Positions 16,070-25,135 of a stretch of 64,000 nucleotides of DNA are shown here, piece after piece (the stretch's first letter is position 1; each line of letters starts with the position of its first letter). The position numbers and the translations under genes were made by a program. This DNA comes from Neobacillus sp. YX16 (lineage in GTDB: Bacteria; Bacillota; Bacilli; Bacillales; Cytobacillaceae): positions 2,556,001 to 2,620,000 of the forward strand of contig NZ_CP126115.1 in the NCBI RefSeq assembly GCF_030123505.1, read 5' to 3'. The notes beneath the pieces are model-generated. The model was not told where the DNA came from. It saw only the letters and a program-made list of their open reading frames with translations, and made no database searches.

Positions 16070-17536
16070 ATGCTTAGGGTTCAAGATGTTTCAGGCGGTT
16101 ATTCAGATGAATCTGTACTCAAGGATATTTCCTTTGAAGTTCAAACAGGTGAGTTATTCGGGATATTGGGACCTAATGGAAGCGGCAAGACGACTTTGTT
16201 AAAAATGATTAGTGGAATCCTGCCGATTGCTAGAGGTGATATATTTATTAAAGAGAAAAGGCTTCAGGAATATAATTCTAAACAACTTGCACAAATCGTA
16301 GCGGTTTTATCACAACATTCACAGCAATCCTTTTCTTATACCGTTAAAGAAACCGTTTCACTTGGCCGTTATGCCCATCAATCAGGCTGGTTTCAGACCT
16401 GGGGAGAAATGGATGAAAGTATCGTACAGCGTGTAATGAAGCAGACGGGTATCGCTTCCTTCCAAAATAAAAGTATTCAAGAGTTATCCGGTGGTGAAAA
16501 ACAAAGGGTATTTCTGGCGCAAGCTCTTGCTCAAGAACCCGAAATTCTTCTTTTAGATGAACCAACGAACCACTTAGATTTATCTTATCAAAAGGAATTA
16601 CTGGATTTATTAAAACACTGGACGACAGAAACGGGTTTAACAGTCCTTTCAATCTTTCATGATTTAAATCTTGCAGGCTTATATTGTGATCGATTGCTAC
16701 TGCTTGAAAACGGAAGTATTAATATCAACCATATCCCGAATGAAGTGCTAAGGGAAGAAAGAATACGAGACGTCTATCATACTGAAATTAAGAAGCATCC
16801 CCATCCAAGAGTAGCAGCTCCTCAAATGGTGTTATTACCCAAAGAGAAGCAGGAAAAGAAAAAAATACAAATCGATGAAAGGATGCTGCGAAGGACCAAT
16901 GAGTTTATCGAGTTAAAAGCACCTTCACATTTAAGGACGATGTCTTCTGGGGTTATTGGATCGGGAACAGGCTGGCATCATACGTTTGTTAATCGACATG
17001 TTGATAAGGACTATAACTGCAGTGATCATCGCAAGGAAATGGCAGGCTTTTTAAAAGAAAAGGGCTTTGAACCTTCTGAAACAGTAGGAATGATGACAGC
17101 AGTCATCCTTGAAGATGTTTCCTTTAAGCACATCGAAGGGACTGGTTTTTCTGTCTTTGTTCTCGTAACCGCGGGTGTTGGTAACGCCATAGACTGTTCC
17201 AAAAGTGAACAGCATACCTTTGATCAGGTGCCTGGCACCATCAATACCTGGATTTTCGTTAATGGTGAGTTAACGGAGGAAGCATTTATTCAATCTATAA
17301 TGACTGCTACAGAAGCAAAGGCGAAAGCACTACATGATTTAAGCGTTATCGATGGAGTGACAGGCACCATTGCTACTGGTACTTCGACGGATAGTATTTT
17401 AATTGCTGCTACCCAGACTGGTGAGGTTTTGGAATATGCGGGTACCATTACTCCTTTAGGAAAACTCATTGGAAAAGCCGTATACGAGTGCACGGCTGAG
17501 GGTATTCGAAAATCTCAAAAAAGGAAATTCGTATGA
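16070..17536 (+). CDS. btuD: Cobalamin ABC importer ATPase fused to CbiZ amidohydrolase
   Basis: A 488-residue two-domain protein. Residues 1-245 are the ATPase, with Walker A GPNGSGKTT, signature LSGGEKQRV, Walker B ILLLDEPTNHLD and the switch His in IFHDLN. Residues about 275-485 are a CbiZ domain (LRTMSSGVIGSGTGWHHTFVNR, LVTAGVGNAIDCS, TGTIATGTSTDSILIA). CbiZ cleaves the aminopropanol side chain of adenosylcobinamide-type corrinoids to give adenosylcobyric acid, so imported foreign corrinoids can be rebuilt by CbiB, CobS and partners. The same fusion is known in other bacilli (YvrA-like). It overlaps cbiB by 4 bp. Confidence 0.93.
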   Translation: MLRVQDVSGGYSDESVLKDISFEVQTGELFGILGPNGSGKTTLLKMISGILPIARGDIFIKEKRLQEYNSKQLAQIVAVLSQHSQQSFSYTVKETVSLGRYAHQSGWFQTWGEMDESIVQRVMKQTGIASFQNKSIQELSGGEKQRVFLAQALAQEPEILLLDEPTNHLDLSYQKELLDLLKHWTTETGLTVLSIFHDLNLAGLYCDRLLLLENGSININHIPNEVLREERIRDVYHTEIKKHPHPRVAAPQMVLLPKEKQEKKKIQIDERMLRRTNEFIELKAPSHLRTMSSGVIGSGTGWHHTFVNRHVDKDYNCSDHRKEMAGFLKEKGFEPSETVGMMTAVILEDVSFKHIEGTGFSVFVLVTAGVGNAIDCSKSEQHTFDQVPGTINTWIFVNGELTEEAFIQSIMTATEAKAKALHDLSVIDGVTGTIATGTSTDSILIAATQTGEVLEYAGTITPLGKLIGKAVYECTAEGIRKSQKRKFV

Positions 17537-18516
17537 TTGCCTATCATTTGATTGCTATAACCATTGCATATTTCATTGATAAGCTAGTAGGAGATCCCCC
17601 TCATTGGCCACATCCTGTTAGATGGATAGGATCGTTGATTTCATTCTTCGAAAAACGCTTAAATCATGGAAAAAGTAAAAGATTAAAAGGGGTCGCTATG
17701 CTCCTTTTTGTTTTATTGATAGCCTTCTTGATAGTAAAGGTATTTGTAGTAATTAGTTATAGGATTCACCCAATTGCTGGTATTATCGTTGAAAGTATTA
17801 TTATTGCAACAACAATTGCCCAAAAAAGTTTAAAAGAAGCTTCGCTTGATGTCTATGGCCCCTTAGAAAAAGGGGACTTGGCTGGTGCAAGAATAAAACT
17901 ATCTTACATTGTCGGAAGAGATACAGAAACATTAAATGAAGGTGAAATTGCACGCGGAGCAATCGAGACGGTGGCTGAAAATACGAGTGACGGGGTGACA
18001 GCACCGTTGTTTTGGGCCCTAATTGGGGGAGCGCCGCTGGCAATGGTTTATCGTGCAACGAATACCTGTGATTCGATGGTAGGATATGTGAATGATAGAT
18101 ATAAAGATTTCGGCTGGGCTTCTGCTAAATGGGATGATGTAATGAATTGGATTCCAAGCAGAGTTACAGGAATCCTTATGCTAATCGGGACAAAGCCTAA
18201 CAAAATGGAGTATAGACGGGCTTGGATGATATTGTTCCGAGATGCCAAGAAGCATCCGAGTCCAAACAGCGGCTGGGGTGAAGCAGCGGTGGCTGCCATT
18301 TTAGGGATTCAGCTTGGCGGTATAAATTATTACAAAGGAATACTTTCAAATCGGGCAAGGATGGGGGAGCCTCTTCACCCCATTCAAGCAGGTCATATTT
18401 TATTAGCTAATAGAATCTTAGATAAAACAGTCTTTTTATTTTTGCTGTTTTTATGGATAGGAGGGATGATTCTTGAAATGGCCATCACATGGATCAAATC
18501 CGCAGCACCTTTTTAA
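17533..18516 (+). CDS. cbiB: Adenosylcobinamide-phosphate synthase
   Basis: A 327-residue integral membrane protein that attaches (R)-1-aminopropan-2-ol phosphate to adenosylcobyric acid. The N terminus carries the family signature FIDKLVGDPPHWPHPVRWIG, then ETVAENTSDGVTAPLFW and ATNTCDSMVGY in the middle and HPSPNSGWGEAAVA near the C terminus. Four to five membrane helices are predicted by eye. The start ATGA overlaps the btuD-cbiZ stop. Its substrate is what CbiZ releases, and its second substrate comes from the next gene (cobD). Confidence 0.95.
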   Translation: MIAYHLIAITIAYFIDKLVGDPPHWPHPVRWIGSLISFFEKRLNHGKSKRLKGVAMLLFVLLIAFLIVKVFVVISYRIHPIAGIIVESIIIATTIAQKSLKEASLDVYGPLEKGDLAGARIKLSYIVGRDTETLNEGEIARGAIETVAENTSDGVTAPLFWALIGGAPLAMVYRATNTCDSMVGYVNDRYKDFGWASAKWDDVMNWIPSRVTGILMLIGTKPNKMEYRRAWMILFRDAKKHPSPNSGWGEAAVAAILGIQLGGINYYKGILSNRARMGEPLHPIQAGHILLANRILDKTVFLFLLFLWIGGMILEMAITWIKSAAPF

Positions 18517-19549
18517 GTCGATGGGACTTGCGCTCCCAGAAAAGTATATAGATTTTAGTGCAAATATTAATCCTATAGGTCCGCCTCCCCTGCTAAAAGA
18601 GAAATGGAATGATTTTTATCAAGAAATTACCGTGTATCCTGACCCATTTGCCGAAAAACTTAAGAGCCGGATCGTAGAAAGTGAACAAATTTCTGATGAT
18701 TTCATCTTAATTGGAAATGGCGGAGCGGAACTCATTACCCTTGTGGCAAGGTTCCTTCAAGGAAAAAAGGTAATAGTGGTGGAACCAACTTTTTCTGAAT
18801 ATGAAAAGGCTTGTCGGGCTAATCATTGTGAGATTCAGTATCATCAATTAAAAGAGCCAAATTTTGTGCTAAGTATGGATGAGCTACGCCCAAGTTTACC
18901 GAGTGCAGATGCTTTATTCTTATGTAATCCAAATAATCCAACTGGTATTCAATATTCTGTATCAACCGTACTTTCAATTATTGAGGAATGTCAAAAACAA
19001 AAATGCTTCGTGATTTTGGATGAAGCTTTCTATGATTTTTTAATAGATTATCATTCTTTTATTCCTTACATATATAAGTTCTCAAATTTAATCATCATCC
19101 GTTCGATGACAAAAATGTTTGCAATTCCTGGACTCCGGTTAGGATATTTAGCTGCAACCCCAGATACTATTGTCAAACTTAGCACACTGCAGCCACATTG
19201 GAGTATCAATACCATTGCCTTATTGGCGGGAGAACTTTGCCTGCAAAATAAAGATTTTATTAATGAGACTCGAAGTTATATAAGGGAAGAACGGGAGCGG
19301 TTATTTACATTTTTTAATAAAAATACTTTTGAGATTACACCTTCCCAAATAAATTTTTATTTGTTACGAGATCCCTTTCTCAAGGATCAGTTTAGCTTTT
19401 TTGAATTTCTTTTACACCAAGGGATTATTCCTCGCCATACGTTTAATTTTCCAGGGTTGGAAGGAAATTGGCTTCGCTTTGCGATAAAAAGTAAGGAAGA
19501 AAATAGTAAATTAATGGAGGTGTTGCTGGAATGGCGGCAGCTTCATTAA
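18473..19549 (+). CDS. cobD: L-threonine-O-3-phosphate decarboxylase
   Basis: A 358-residue PLP enzyme of the aminotransferase I/II fold that makes aminopropanol phosphate for CbiB. Family features: HGSNP near the N terminus, DFSANINPIGPP, NPNNPTG, LDEAFYDF, and RSMTKMFAIPGLRLGY with Lys214 as PLP lysine. The TTG at 18473 follows AGGAGGG and gives MKWPSHG; the nearby ATG at 18478 is out of frame. It overlaps cbiB by 44 bp. Histidinol-phosphate aminotransferase is the closest alternative, but the operon context decides. Confidence 0.92.
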   Translation: MKWPSHGSNPQHLFKSMGLALPEKYIDFSANINPIGPPPLLKEKWNDFYQEITVYPDPFAEKLKSRIVESEQISDDFILIGNGGAELITLVARFLQGKKVIVVEPTFSEYEKACRANHCEIQYHQLKEPNFVLSMDELRPSLPSADALFLCNPNNPTGIQYSVSTVLSIIEECQKQKCFVILDEAFYDFLIDYHSFIPYIYKFSNLIIIRSMTKMFAIPGLRLGYLAATPDTIVKLSTLQPHWSINTIALLAGELCLQNKDFINETRSYIREERERLFTFFNKNTFEITPSQINFYLLRDPFLKDQFSFFEFLLHQGIIPRHTFNFPGLEGNWLRFAIKSKEENSKLMEVLLEWRQLH

Positions 19550-20103
19550 TCTTTATTTCTGGCGGGGTCAGGAGCGGGAAAAGCAGCTTTGCAGAAAAAT
19601 TAGCACTAGAGCTCGCAAAGGAAAATGGTGGTCAATTAAACTATTTGGCAACAGGTGTGGCTTCGGACCAAGAAATGAAGGAACGAATTGCAAAACACCG
19701 GAGTGACCGAGAGATAGGAAAGTACCGATGGAGAACGATTGAACAGTCACTAAATATTGGGGAGATTGCTCATATTTTTAACGATGAAGATATTATTCTT
19801 CTTGATTGTGTTACGACCCTCTTAAATAATGAACTGTTTTCTGCAAACCAAAAATGGGATGAGTCTTTTTTGACAAAAGTAATGGAAACGATCATAACAG
19901 GGATAAATGACATACGTGACAGAGCAAAAGTTTTAATTGTTGTTAGTAATGAAGTTTTCCATGAGTCAATGGTCGAAAATGAACTAGTATTTTCATATGG
20001 ACGTATTCTTGGGAAGATTCATCAGCAATTGGTGAAGGCCGCTGATCAAGCATTTTTAGTTGAAGCGGGAATAGCGATCAACATGAAGGGAGTTAGGATA
20101 TGA
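19531..20103 (+). CDS. cobU: Adenosylcobinamide kinase / guanylyltransferase
   Basis: A 190-residue bifunctional enzyme that phosphorylates adenosylcobinamide and then transfers GMP to give AdoCbi-GDP. The P-loop GGVRSGKS is at residues 11-18. KHRSDRE carries the histidine position that takes GMP in CobU, followed by WRTIE; LLDCVTTLLNN is the Walker B-like strand and VVSNEVFHESMVENE the third motif. It overlaps cobD by 19 bp and cobQ by 4 bp. A shorter, degenerate paralogue lies at 22911. Confidence 0.94.
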   Translation: MAAASLIFISGGVRSGKSSFAEKLALELAKENGGQLNYLATGVASDQEMKERIAKHRSDREIGKYRWRTIEQSLNIGEIAHIFNDEDIILLDCVTTLLNNELFSANQKWDESFLTKVMETIITGINDIRDRAKVLIVVSNEVFHESMVENELVFSYGRILGKIHQQLVKAADQAFLVEAGIAINMKGVRI

Positions 20104-21605
20104 AAGGAATTATGATTCAAGGAACCGCATCCGATGTTGGGAAAAGCCTCATTGTGACCGCGCTCTGCCGGATGTTTGCCAATGATGGAGTAAAAGTAGT
20201 TCCCTTCAAATCTCAAAATATGTCCAATAATTCTTATGTGACAAAGGATGGAAAAGAAATTGGCAGAGCACAAGGAATCCAGGCGGAAGCTGCAAAAATT
20301 GAGGCAACTGTATGGATGAATCCTATTCTTTTAAAGCCCCGCTCGAATCAGGATTCTGAGATTGTATATTTAGGTAAAGCGTTGAAAACTCTTTCAGGAA
20401 GAGGGTATCGAGAAACTTTTTATGAAAAGGGGCTTGAGGTGATTCAGAAGTCTTTAAATCAGTTATCAAGTGAATACGAACTAGTGGTTATAGAAGGTGC
20501 CGGGAGTCCGGTTGAAATCAATCTCAAGGATCGAGAGCTTGTGAATATGAAGGTGGCTGAGCTGGCAGATGTTCCTGTGATTCTGGTAGCGGATATTGAC
20601 AGAGGCGGAGTTTTTGCAAGTATTGTTGGCACTATTGAGCTTTTTGAACCCGAAGAAAGACAAAGAGTTGCAGGCATTATTATTAATAAATTCCGCGGTG
20701 ATATCAGTTTATTTGAAGATGGGATTCAGTGGCTGGAAAAGAAAACGGGAATTCCTGTATTAGGTGTACTGCCATATGTAGAAAAACATATGATTGATGG
20801 GGAAGATTCTTTGTCATTAAGCAATCAATTTTCAAACAGGAAAAAAGGGAATCTGGATATTGCTGTCATCCATCTCCCATTTGTTTCGAACTATAGTGAT
20901 CTGGAACCATTTCTATATGAAGAGGATGTTTCGATTCGCTGGGTCAAACATCCTTCTGATTTTGGTAATCCCGACGCGGTCATTATTCCTGGGACCAAGA
21001 GTACGATCCATGATTTGAATACGCTAAGAGATAGACATTTAGATAACTTGATTCAAAATCATATAGAACATGGCGGTTATGTTGTAGGTATTTGTGGAGG
21101 GTATCAAATTCTGGGTGAAGAAATTATCGATGAAATGGGTTCGGATACAGGGATACCTAACAAAAGCGTGGCAGGATTGGGATGGATTCCAGGCAGAACC
21201 ACTTTTTATGATGAAAAAGAAACAGTGAGAGCTGCAGGAGTCTACCACGAAAATACAGGTTTGATCACAAATGGAAAGCTAGAAGGGTATGAAATACATT
21301 TAGGGAAGACAGTACTACATCAGCAAGGCTGTTCATTTCTAGTGCTTGAAAATGGAAAAGAAGAAGGGTTTTACGGCAAAAATGGTCTAATTATTGGAAC
21401 GTATCTGCATCATCTTTTTCATAATGATGAATGGAGAAATCATTGGTTAAACATGATTCGAAAAAGCAAAGGCTTACACAGTAAAGAAACCATTTATATA
21501 AATGAGTACAAAGATAAAAGATATGATGAAATTGCGGGAAAAATGAGAGAACATCTAAATTTTGAACAGCTAAATGACATGATCCATAAGTGGTGCTCAA
21601 AATGA
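20100..21605 (+). CDS. cobQ: Adenosylcobyric acid synthase (glutamine-hydrolysing)
   Basis: A 501-residue amidase that adds four amide groups to adenosylcobyrinic acid a,c-diamide. Residues 1-230 are the dethiobiotin-synthetase-like ATP domain (MIQGTASDVGKSLIVTALCR, KSQNMSNNSYV). Residues 250-445 are a class I glutamine amidotransferase domain with nucleophile Cys332 in GICGGYQILG and a catalytic His in GTYLHHLF. No genes for the earlier corrin ring steps are in the window, so either they lie elsewhere or the enzyme works only on salvaged a,c-diamides. The ATGA start overlaps cobU. Confidence 0.95.
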   Translation: MKGIMIQGTASDVGKSLIVTALCRMFANDGVKVVPFKSQNMSNNSYVTKDGKEIGRAQGIQAEAAKIEATVWMNPILLKPRSNQDSEIVYLGKALKTLSGRGYRETFYEKGLEVIQKSLNQLSSEYELVVIEGAGSPVEINLKDRELVNMKVAELADVPVILVADIDRGGVFASIVGTIELFEPEERQRVAGIIINKFRGDISLFEDGIQWLEKKTGIPVLGVLPYVEKHMIDGEDSLSLSNQFSNRKKGNLDIAVIHLPFVSNYSDLEPFLYEEDVSIRWVKHPSDFGNPDAVIIPGTKSTIHDLNTLRDRHLDNLIQNHIEHGGYVVGICGGYQILGEEIIDEMGSDTGIPNKSVAGLGWIPGRTTFYDEKETVRAAGVYHENTGLITNGKLEGYEIHLGKTVLHQQGCSFLVLENGKEEGFYGKNGLIIGTYLHHLFHNDEWRNHWLNMIRKSKGLHSKETIYINEYKDKRYDEIAGKMREHLNFEQLNDMIHKWCSK

Positions 21606-22390
21606 AATTTCTAAAGGGTTTCTTACTCGACCTGCAATTTTTTACTGCCATTCCCATACGTTTTGAATTACCAATGGATATACCTCATCTAAAAAGTGCT
21701 GTTCAAGCCTTCCCTTTAGTAGGACTTCTACAAGGGGGGATATATGCCTCACTTTTTTATGTCTTGACTGAATATACGCCTTTGTCCACTCTTGCAATCG
21801 CGTTCTTTCTTTGGCTCATGAGTATTCTGTTAACAGGCGGAATTCACTTAGACGGCTGGATGGATGCAAGCGATGCTTATTTTTCATACGGCGATCAGCC
21901 GAAAAGGCTAGAGATTATGAAGGACCCAAGAACTGGTGCCTTTGGTGTAATCTCGGTTATTGTCTTGTTAAGCTGCCGTTTTCTCTTTATTTATGAGATT
22001 ACCGAAAATGTACAAGTAGTTTCATACTGGATGATTGCAGCTATCCCATTTTTGAGTAAAAGTGTCATGGGTGTCCTGCTGCTTACTGTAAAGTCCGCTA
22101 AAAATGAGGGACTAGGCGCTTTATTCCAAAGTGCCGCAACAATAAAGGTATTATGGATTTATCCCTTTTATTTTTCTGCCATTCTTGGTCTCATGACTTT
22201 CGTTGATAATGGCTTCTTTCTTCTTTCGATTTTGATTGTTATTGCCTGTGCTAGTTTGCTAGTATGTCGCCGAAAAGCAGTAAGCTGGTTTGGTGGGATT
22301 ACGGGGGATGTTTTAGGTGCTGCTGTGGAAGGGACTGAATTATTTTTATGGATGACACTGTGGTTATTGCATTATTTCGCCATGGCCTAA
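21602..22390 (+). CDS. cobS: Cobalamin-5'-phosphate synthase
   Basis: A 262-residue membrane enzyme that joins AdoCbi-GDP and alpha-ribazole (phosphate), the last condensation of the nucleotide loop. The signature LTGGIHLDGWMDASDA (residues about 80) and DPRTGAFG are present, as is the GGITGDVLGA stretch near the C terminus. Six to seven membrane helices. The ATG at 21602 makes an ATGA overlap with cobQ. The GTG at 21590 upstream is in frame but less likely. Confidence 0.94.
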   Translation: MKFLKGFLLDLQFFTAIPIRFELPMDIPHLKSAVQAFPLVGLLQGGIYASLFYVLTEYTPLSTLAIAFFLWLMSILLTGGIHLDGWMDASDAYFSYGDQPKRLEIMKDPRTGAFGVISVIVLLSCRFLFIYEITENVQVVSYWMIAAIPFLSKSVMGVLLLTVKSAKNEGLGALFQSAATIKVLWIYPFYFSAILGLMTFVDNGFFLLSILIVIACASLLVCRRKAVSWFGGITGDVLGAAVEGTELFLWMTLWLLHYFAMA

Positions 22391-22959
22391 CAGAGGAGAA
22401 TAAACGGAAAGCCTATTTAGGATGGAACGATTCTTCTTTATGCACACAGTCTGCGAATCTGAGCACGAGCAACAGGTACGATCTCTATTATTCAAGTGAT
22501 TTGCCAAGATGTATAACGACAGGGAATATCCTTTTTCCAAATAACGATCTGAATCTGTTACCTCATTTAAGGGAAATGAATTTTGGTCAATGGGAAGGAA
22601 AAACCTATGAAGATTTAAAAGAATTTCCTCTATATCAACAATGGCTATCAAATCCTACATCCTATTGTCCGCCAGGCGGAGAGTCATTTGAGGAATTCAC
22701 ACATAGGATTCAAAATGGGTGGGGAAAGATTGCTGGAAAAATTCTCTCTGAAAACATCGAACGCTGTGCCATTATCACGCATGGCGGAATCATTCGATAT
22801 TTATTGTCTAAATATGCACCTATGAAAAATGATTTTTGGTATTGGCAAGCACCGCATGAGCAAGGATATGAACTTATTTTTGAAAGAGAAGCATTAAGGA
22901 GGGGTGATCGTTGCACTTTATTACGGGAGGTGCCTTTAACGGCAAAAGAGCATGGGTAA
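22348..22959 (+). CDS. cobC: Alpha-ribazole phosphatase, histidine phosphatase family
   Basis: A 203-residue enzyme of the phosphoglycerate-mutase-like family that removes phosphate from alpha-ribazole phosphate or cobalamin phosphate. The phosphohistidine motif is RHGLTEEN (His12), with YYSSDLPRC, LREMNFGQWEGKTYEDL and ITHGGIIRYL as the other core motifs. It begins inside cobS (43-bp overlap). Specificity is assigned from the operon; by sequence alone it could be a general phosphatase of the family. Confidence 0.88.
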   Translation: MDDTVVIALFRHGLTEENKRKAYLGWNDSSLCTQSANLSTSNRYDLYYSSDLPRCITTGNILFPNNDLNLLPHLREMNFGQWEGKTYEDLKEFPLYQQWLSNPTSYCPPGGESFEEFTHRIQNGWGKIAGKILSENIERCAIITHGGIIRYLLSKYAPMKNDFWYWQAPHEQGYELIFEREALRRGDRCTLLREVPLTAKEHG

Positions 22960-23360
22960 AGAATACTTACGGTTTAACTGGCAGCTGGCTTTCAGCTTAT
23001 CAGGAAACACCTCTGACAGAAAACTTTAACCATATTAATAGTGATTTACTAGTTTTAGAAGGAATCGAAATTTGGATAAAAGAGTTAACCAAAACATATG
23101 ATTCATACAGAAGCCGGGAAATTTGGATTCAAATCATAAACAATTGGCTTTCCTGGGAAAAAGCAGAGCTCGAGCGAAGACTAGTGGTAATTGGGACGGA
23201 TATCACAAAAGGAGTTGTCCCGATAGAGAGAGAAAATAGATTATGGCGGGATGTAACAGGATGGGCCTACCAAGATCTTTCTGCAATGGCGGATAAAGTG
23301 GATGTCATTTGGTATGGATTAAATCAAACAATCAAACAAACGGGGGATGAGAAGCAATGA
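22911..23360 (+). CDS. CobU-like protein with altered P-loop
   Basis: A 149-residue protein related to CobU but shorter. The P-loop position reads GGAFNGKRAW, so a Walker-like GxxxxGK is kept although the GxxRSGKS pattern of CobU is not. The KHRxxR segment with the GMP-accepting His is gone. VVIGTDITKGVVPIERENRLWRD matches the third CobU motif region (VSNEVFHESMVENE). The TTG start at 22911 follows AAGGAGGGG and lies within cobC. It may be a kinase-only or regulatory paralogue; the function is not established by sequence. Confidence 0.7.
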   Translation: MHFITGGAFNGKRAWVKNTYGLTGSWLSAYQETPLTENFNHINSDLLVLEGIEIWIKELTKTYDSYRSREIWIQIINNWLSWEKAELERRLVVIGTDITKGVVPIERENRLWRDVTGWAYQDLSAMADKVDVIWYGLNQTIKQTGDEKQ

Positions 23361-23941
23361 AACTTTATACAAGAACGGGCGACAAAGGAAAAACTAGTAT
23401 TATTGGAGGAAGAGTAGACAAGGATGATATTCGAGTGGAAGCCTACGGAACAGTAGATGAAGTAAATTGTTTTGTAGGGCAGGTTATGACTGAACTCGAT
23501 GAGGTAACTTTTAAGGATGTATTAGTGGATCTTGAGAAAATCCAGCATGAATTATTTGATTGTGGCGGGGATCTTGCCAATATTTCCGATAAAGTTGAGT
23601 TTAAGCTGGAGAAAGAAACCATTGAGTACCTAGAAAAGAAAATCGATGAGTATATTTTAGAAGCTCCAGAGCTCGAAAGGTTTATTCTACCTGGCGGCAC
23701 AAAGCCCTCCGCTTCGATTCATATTGCCAGAACGGTGACAAGAAGAGCAGAGAGATTAGTTGTCTCCTTAATGAAAAACGACGAGAAAACGCCTGAAATA
23801 GCATTAAAATATCTAAATCGACTTTCAGACTATTTCTTTGCCTTAGCAAGAGTGGTAAATTATCGACTAAACGTAAAAGACGTAGAATATGTTCGGAGTG
23901 CAAAAGTGTTCAGGGATGGGAAGCGGAAAGATGAAAAGTAG
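23357..23941 (+). CDS. yvqK: Cob(I)alamin adenosyltransferase, PduO type
   Basis: A 194-residue ATP:corrinoid adenosyltransferase (B. subtilis YvqK, 193 residues) that makes the Co-C bond of adenosylcobalamin. Motifs are MKLYTRTGDKGKTS (ATP binding), GTVDEVNCFVG, FDCGGDLA, FILPGGTKPSASIHIARTV with the catalytic Arg, and LNRLSDYFFALAR. It overlaps the CobU-like gene by 4 bp. Its product is the ligand of the riboswitch that controls the operon. Confidence 0.94.
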   Translation: MKLYTRTGDKGKTSIIGGRVDKDDIRVEAYGTVDEVNCFVGQVMTELDEVTFKDVLVDLEKIQHELFDCGGDLANISDKVEFKLEKETIEYLEKKIDEYILEAPELERFILPGGTKPSASIHIARTVTRRAERLVVSLMKNDEKTPEIALKYLNRLSDYFFALARVVNYRLNVKDVEYVRSAKVFRDGKRKDEK

Positions 23942-24425
23942 AATGCTCATTTTACTGGCTTTATTTTCAGCCTTATCTGCAGTTGGGGCTGCGATTAAAA
24001 TTCCGGCAATCATCGGCACTGTAGCTTTCGATGTTTTTCCAGCATTACTGGCTGCTGCCTTGTTAGGGAGTGGAGCAGGTGCCATTGTTGGTGCGTTAGG
24101 GCATTTGTTATCTGCCTTAATCGCAGGTTTTCCATTAGGACCGATGCATGGTTTAATAGCAATCGAAATGGCAGTTCTTGTCTATATTTTTGGTGTTCTT
24201 TATAAAAAGAATAAAAAGGTTATTGCGAGTATTCTATTTATCCTTGCAAATGCATTTGCTGCCCCATTGCCGTTTATTTTTTTAATGAATATAGCATTTT
24301 ATGTCGCAATCGTTCCGTCATTATTAATCGGATCAATAATCAATGCAGTCATCGCTTTGGTGGCAATTCCACGGCTAAAATCGTTGGTCAAACAAGATAT
24401 AATTAAAAGAGATGTAAAGTTATGA
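23931..24425 (+). CDS. cblT: Putative alpha-ribazole transporter, ECF S-component-like
   Basis: A 164-residue hydrophobic protein with five to six membrane helices and an N-terminal ALFSALSAVGAAIKIPAIIG, the AxxxA-type helix usual in ECF S-components. The position between a cobalamin adenosyltransferase and a CblS-like kinase matches the CblT-CblS pair reported in Listeria and Geobacillus, where CblT takes up alpha-ribazole. I chose ATG 23931 (SD-like GGGAAGCGG upstream, 11-bp overlap with the previous gene) because upstream in-frame codons add a non-hydrophobic tail. Transport by an unlinked ECF module is inferred. Confidence 0.75.
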   Translation: MKSRMLILLALFSALSAVGAAIKIPAIIGTVAFDVFPALLAAALLGSGAGAIVGALGHLLSALIAGFPLGPMHGLIAIEMAVLVYIFGVLYKKNKKVIASILFILANAFAAPLPFIFLMNIAFYVAIVPSLLIGSIINAVIALVAIPRLKSLVKQDIIKRDVKL

Positions 24426-25135
24426 GAGATATCATCACAATCCCGTTAAATAATGAAGAATCGCTTATCATCGCGAGTGATAATAGTGGTGGTATTGGAA
24501 TGAAAGAACATGATCTTATTCAGGTCTCCTACGAAACAGTCGCGTATTATGCATTTAGAGTAGCAGCAATGGAATGTATCGCAGCAGGGGGGGAGCTAGT
24601 TTCAGTAGTTCTTCATAATTTTTGTGGAGATGACTCATGGAGTGAACTCGTAAATGGAATTCAAAAAGGATTGGCAGAATTGAACCTAGGGAATATACCT
24701 ATCACTGGCAGTACAGAGAGTAATTTCCATCTGAAACAATCTGCGGTTGGTTTAGTAGTACTAGGAAAAAAGCCTTTTGATAAAATAACAGAGAAGATTT
24801 TTTCAAATGATCTTAACTTTGCCGTAATCGGTAAGCCTCTTGTTGGGAATGAAGTGATGGATCATGCGCACGAGGTTGTACCTTTATCGACTTTCCGGAA
24901 AGTCTCTAACCTTCAGGATATTATGGTTTGGCCCGTCGGTTCAAAAGGAATCCTAGCAGAGTTCAATCAGATGTTTCCTTCTAAAGAATTTACAAAGGAA
25001 ATGCTTGGAGCGGATCTTGACGTATTAAAATCATCGGGACCGGCAACTTGCTTTATTATTGCCTTTGAACAAGATCAAGAAGAGGCTATAAAAAAAATAG
25101 CAGCAGCGTTTTACCATTCCATTACAGTTAAATAA
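24422..25135 (+). CDS. cblS: Putative alpha-ribazole kinase, AIR-synthase-like fold
   Basis: A 237-residue protein resembling the PurM/AIR-synthase-related fold (N-terminal SDNSGGIGMKEHDLIQVSYE, mid GGELVSVVLHNFCGDDSW, then ITGSTESNF). CblS of Listeria and Geobacillus belongs to this group and phosphorylates alpha-ribazole to alpha-ribazole-5'-phosphate, the substrate of CobS; it lets a cell without CobT salvage the lower ligand. It starts in an ATGA overlap with cblT and closes the operon. No cobT is seen in the window, in keeping with this bypass. Confidence 0.78.
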   Translation: MRDIITIPLNNEESLIIASDNSGGIGMKEHDLIQVSYETVAYYAFRVAAMECIAAGGELVSVVLHNFCGDDSWSELVNGIQKGLAELNLGNIPITGSTESNFHLKQSAVGLVVLGKKPFDKITEKIFSNDLNFAVIGKPLVGNEVMDHAHEVVPLSTFRKVSNLQDIMVWPVGSKGILAEFNQMFPSKEFTKEMLGADLDVLKSSGPATCFIIAFEQDQEEAIKKIAAAFYHSITVK

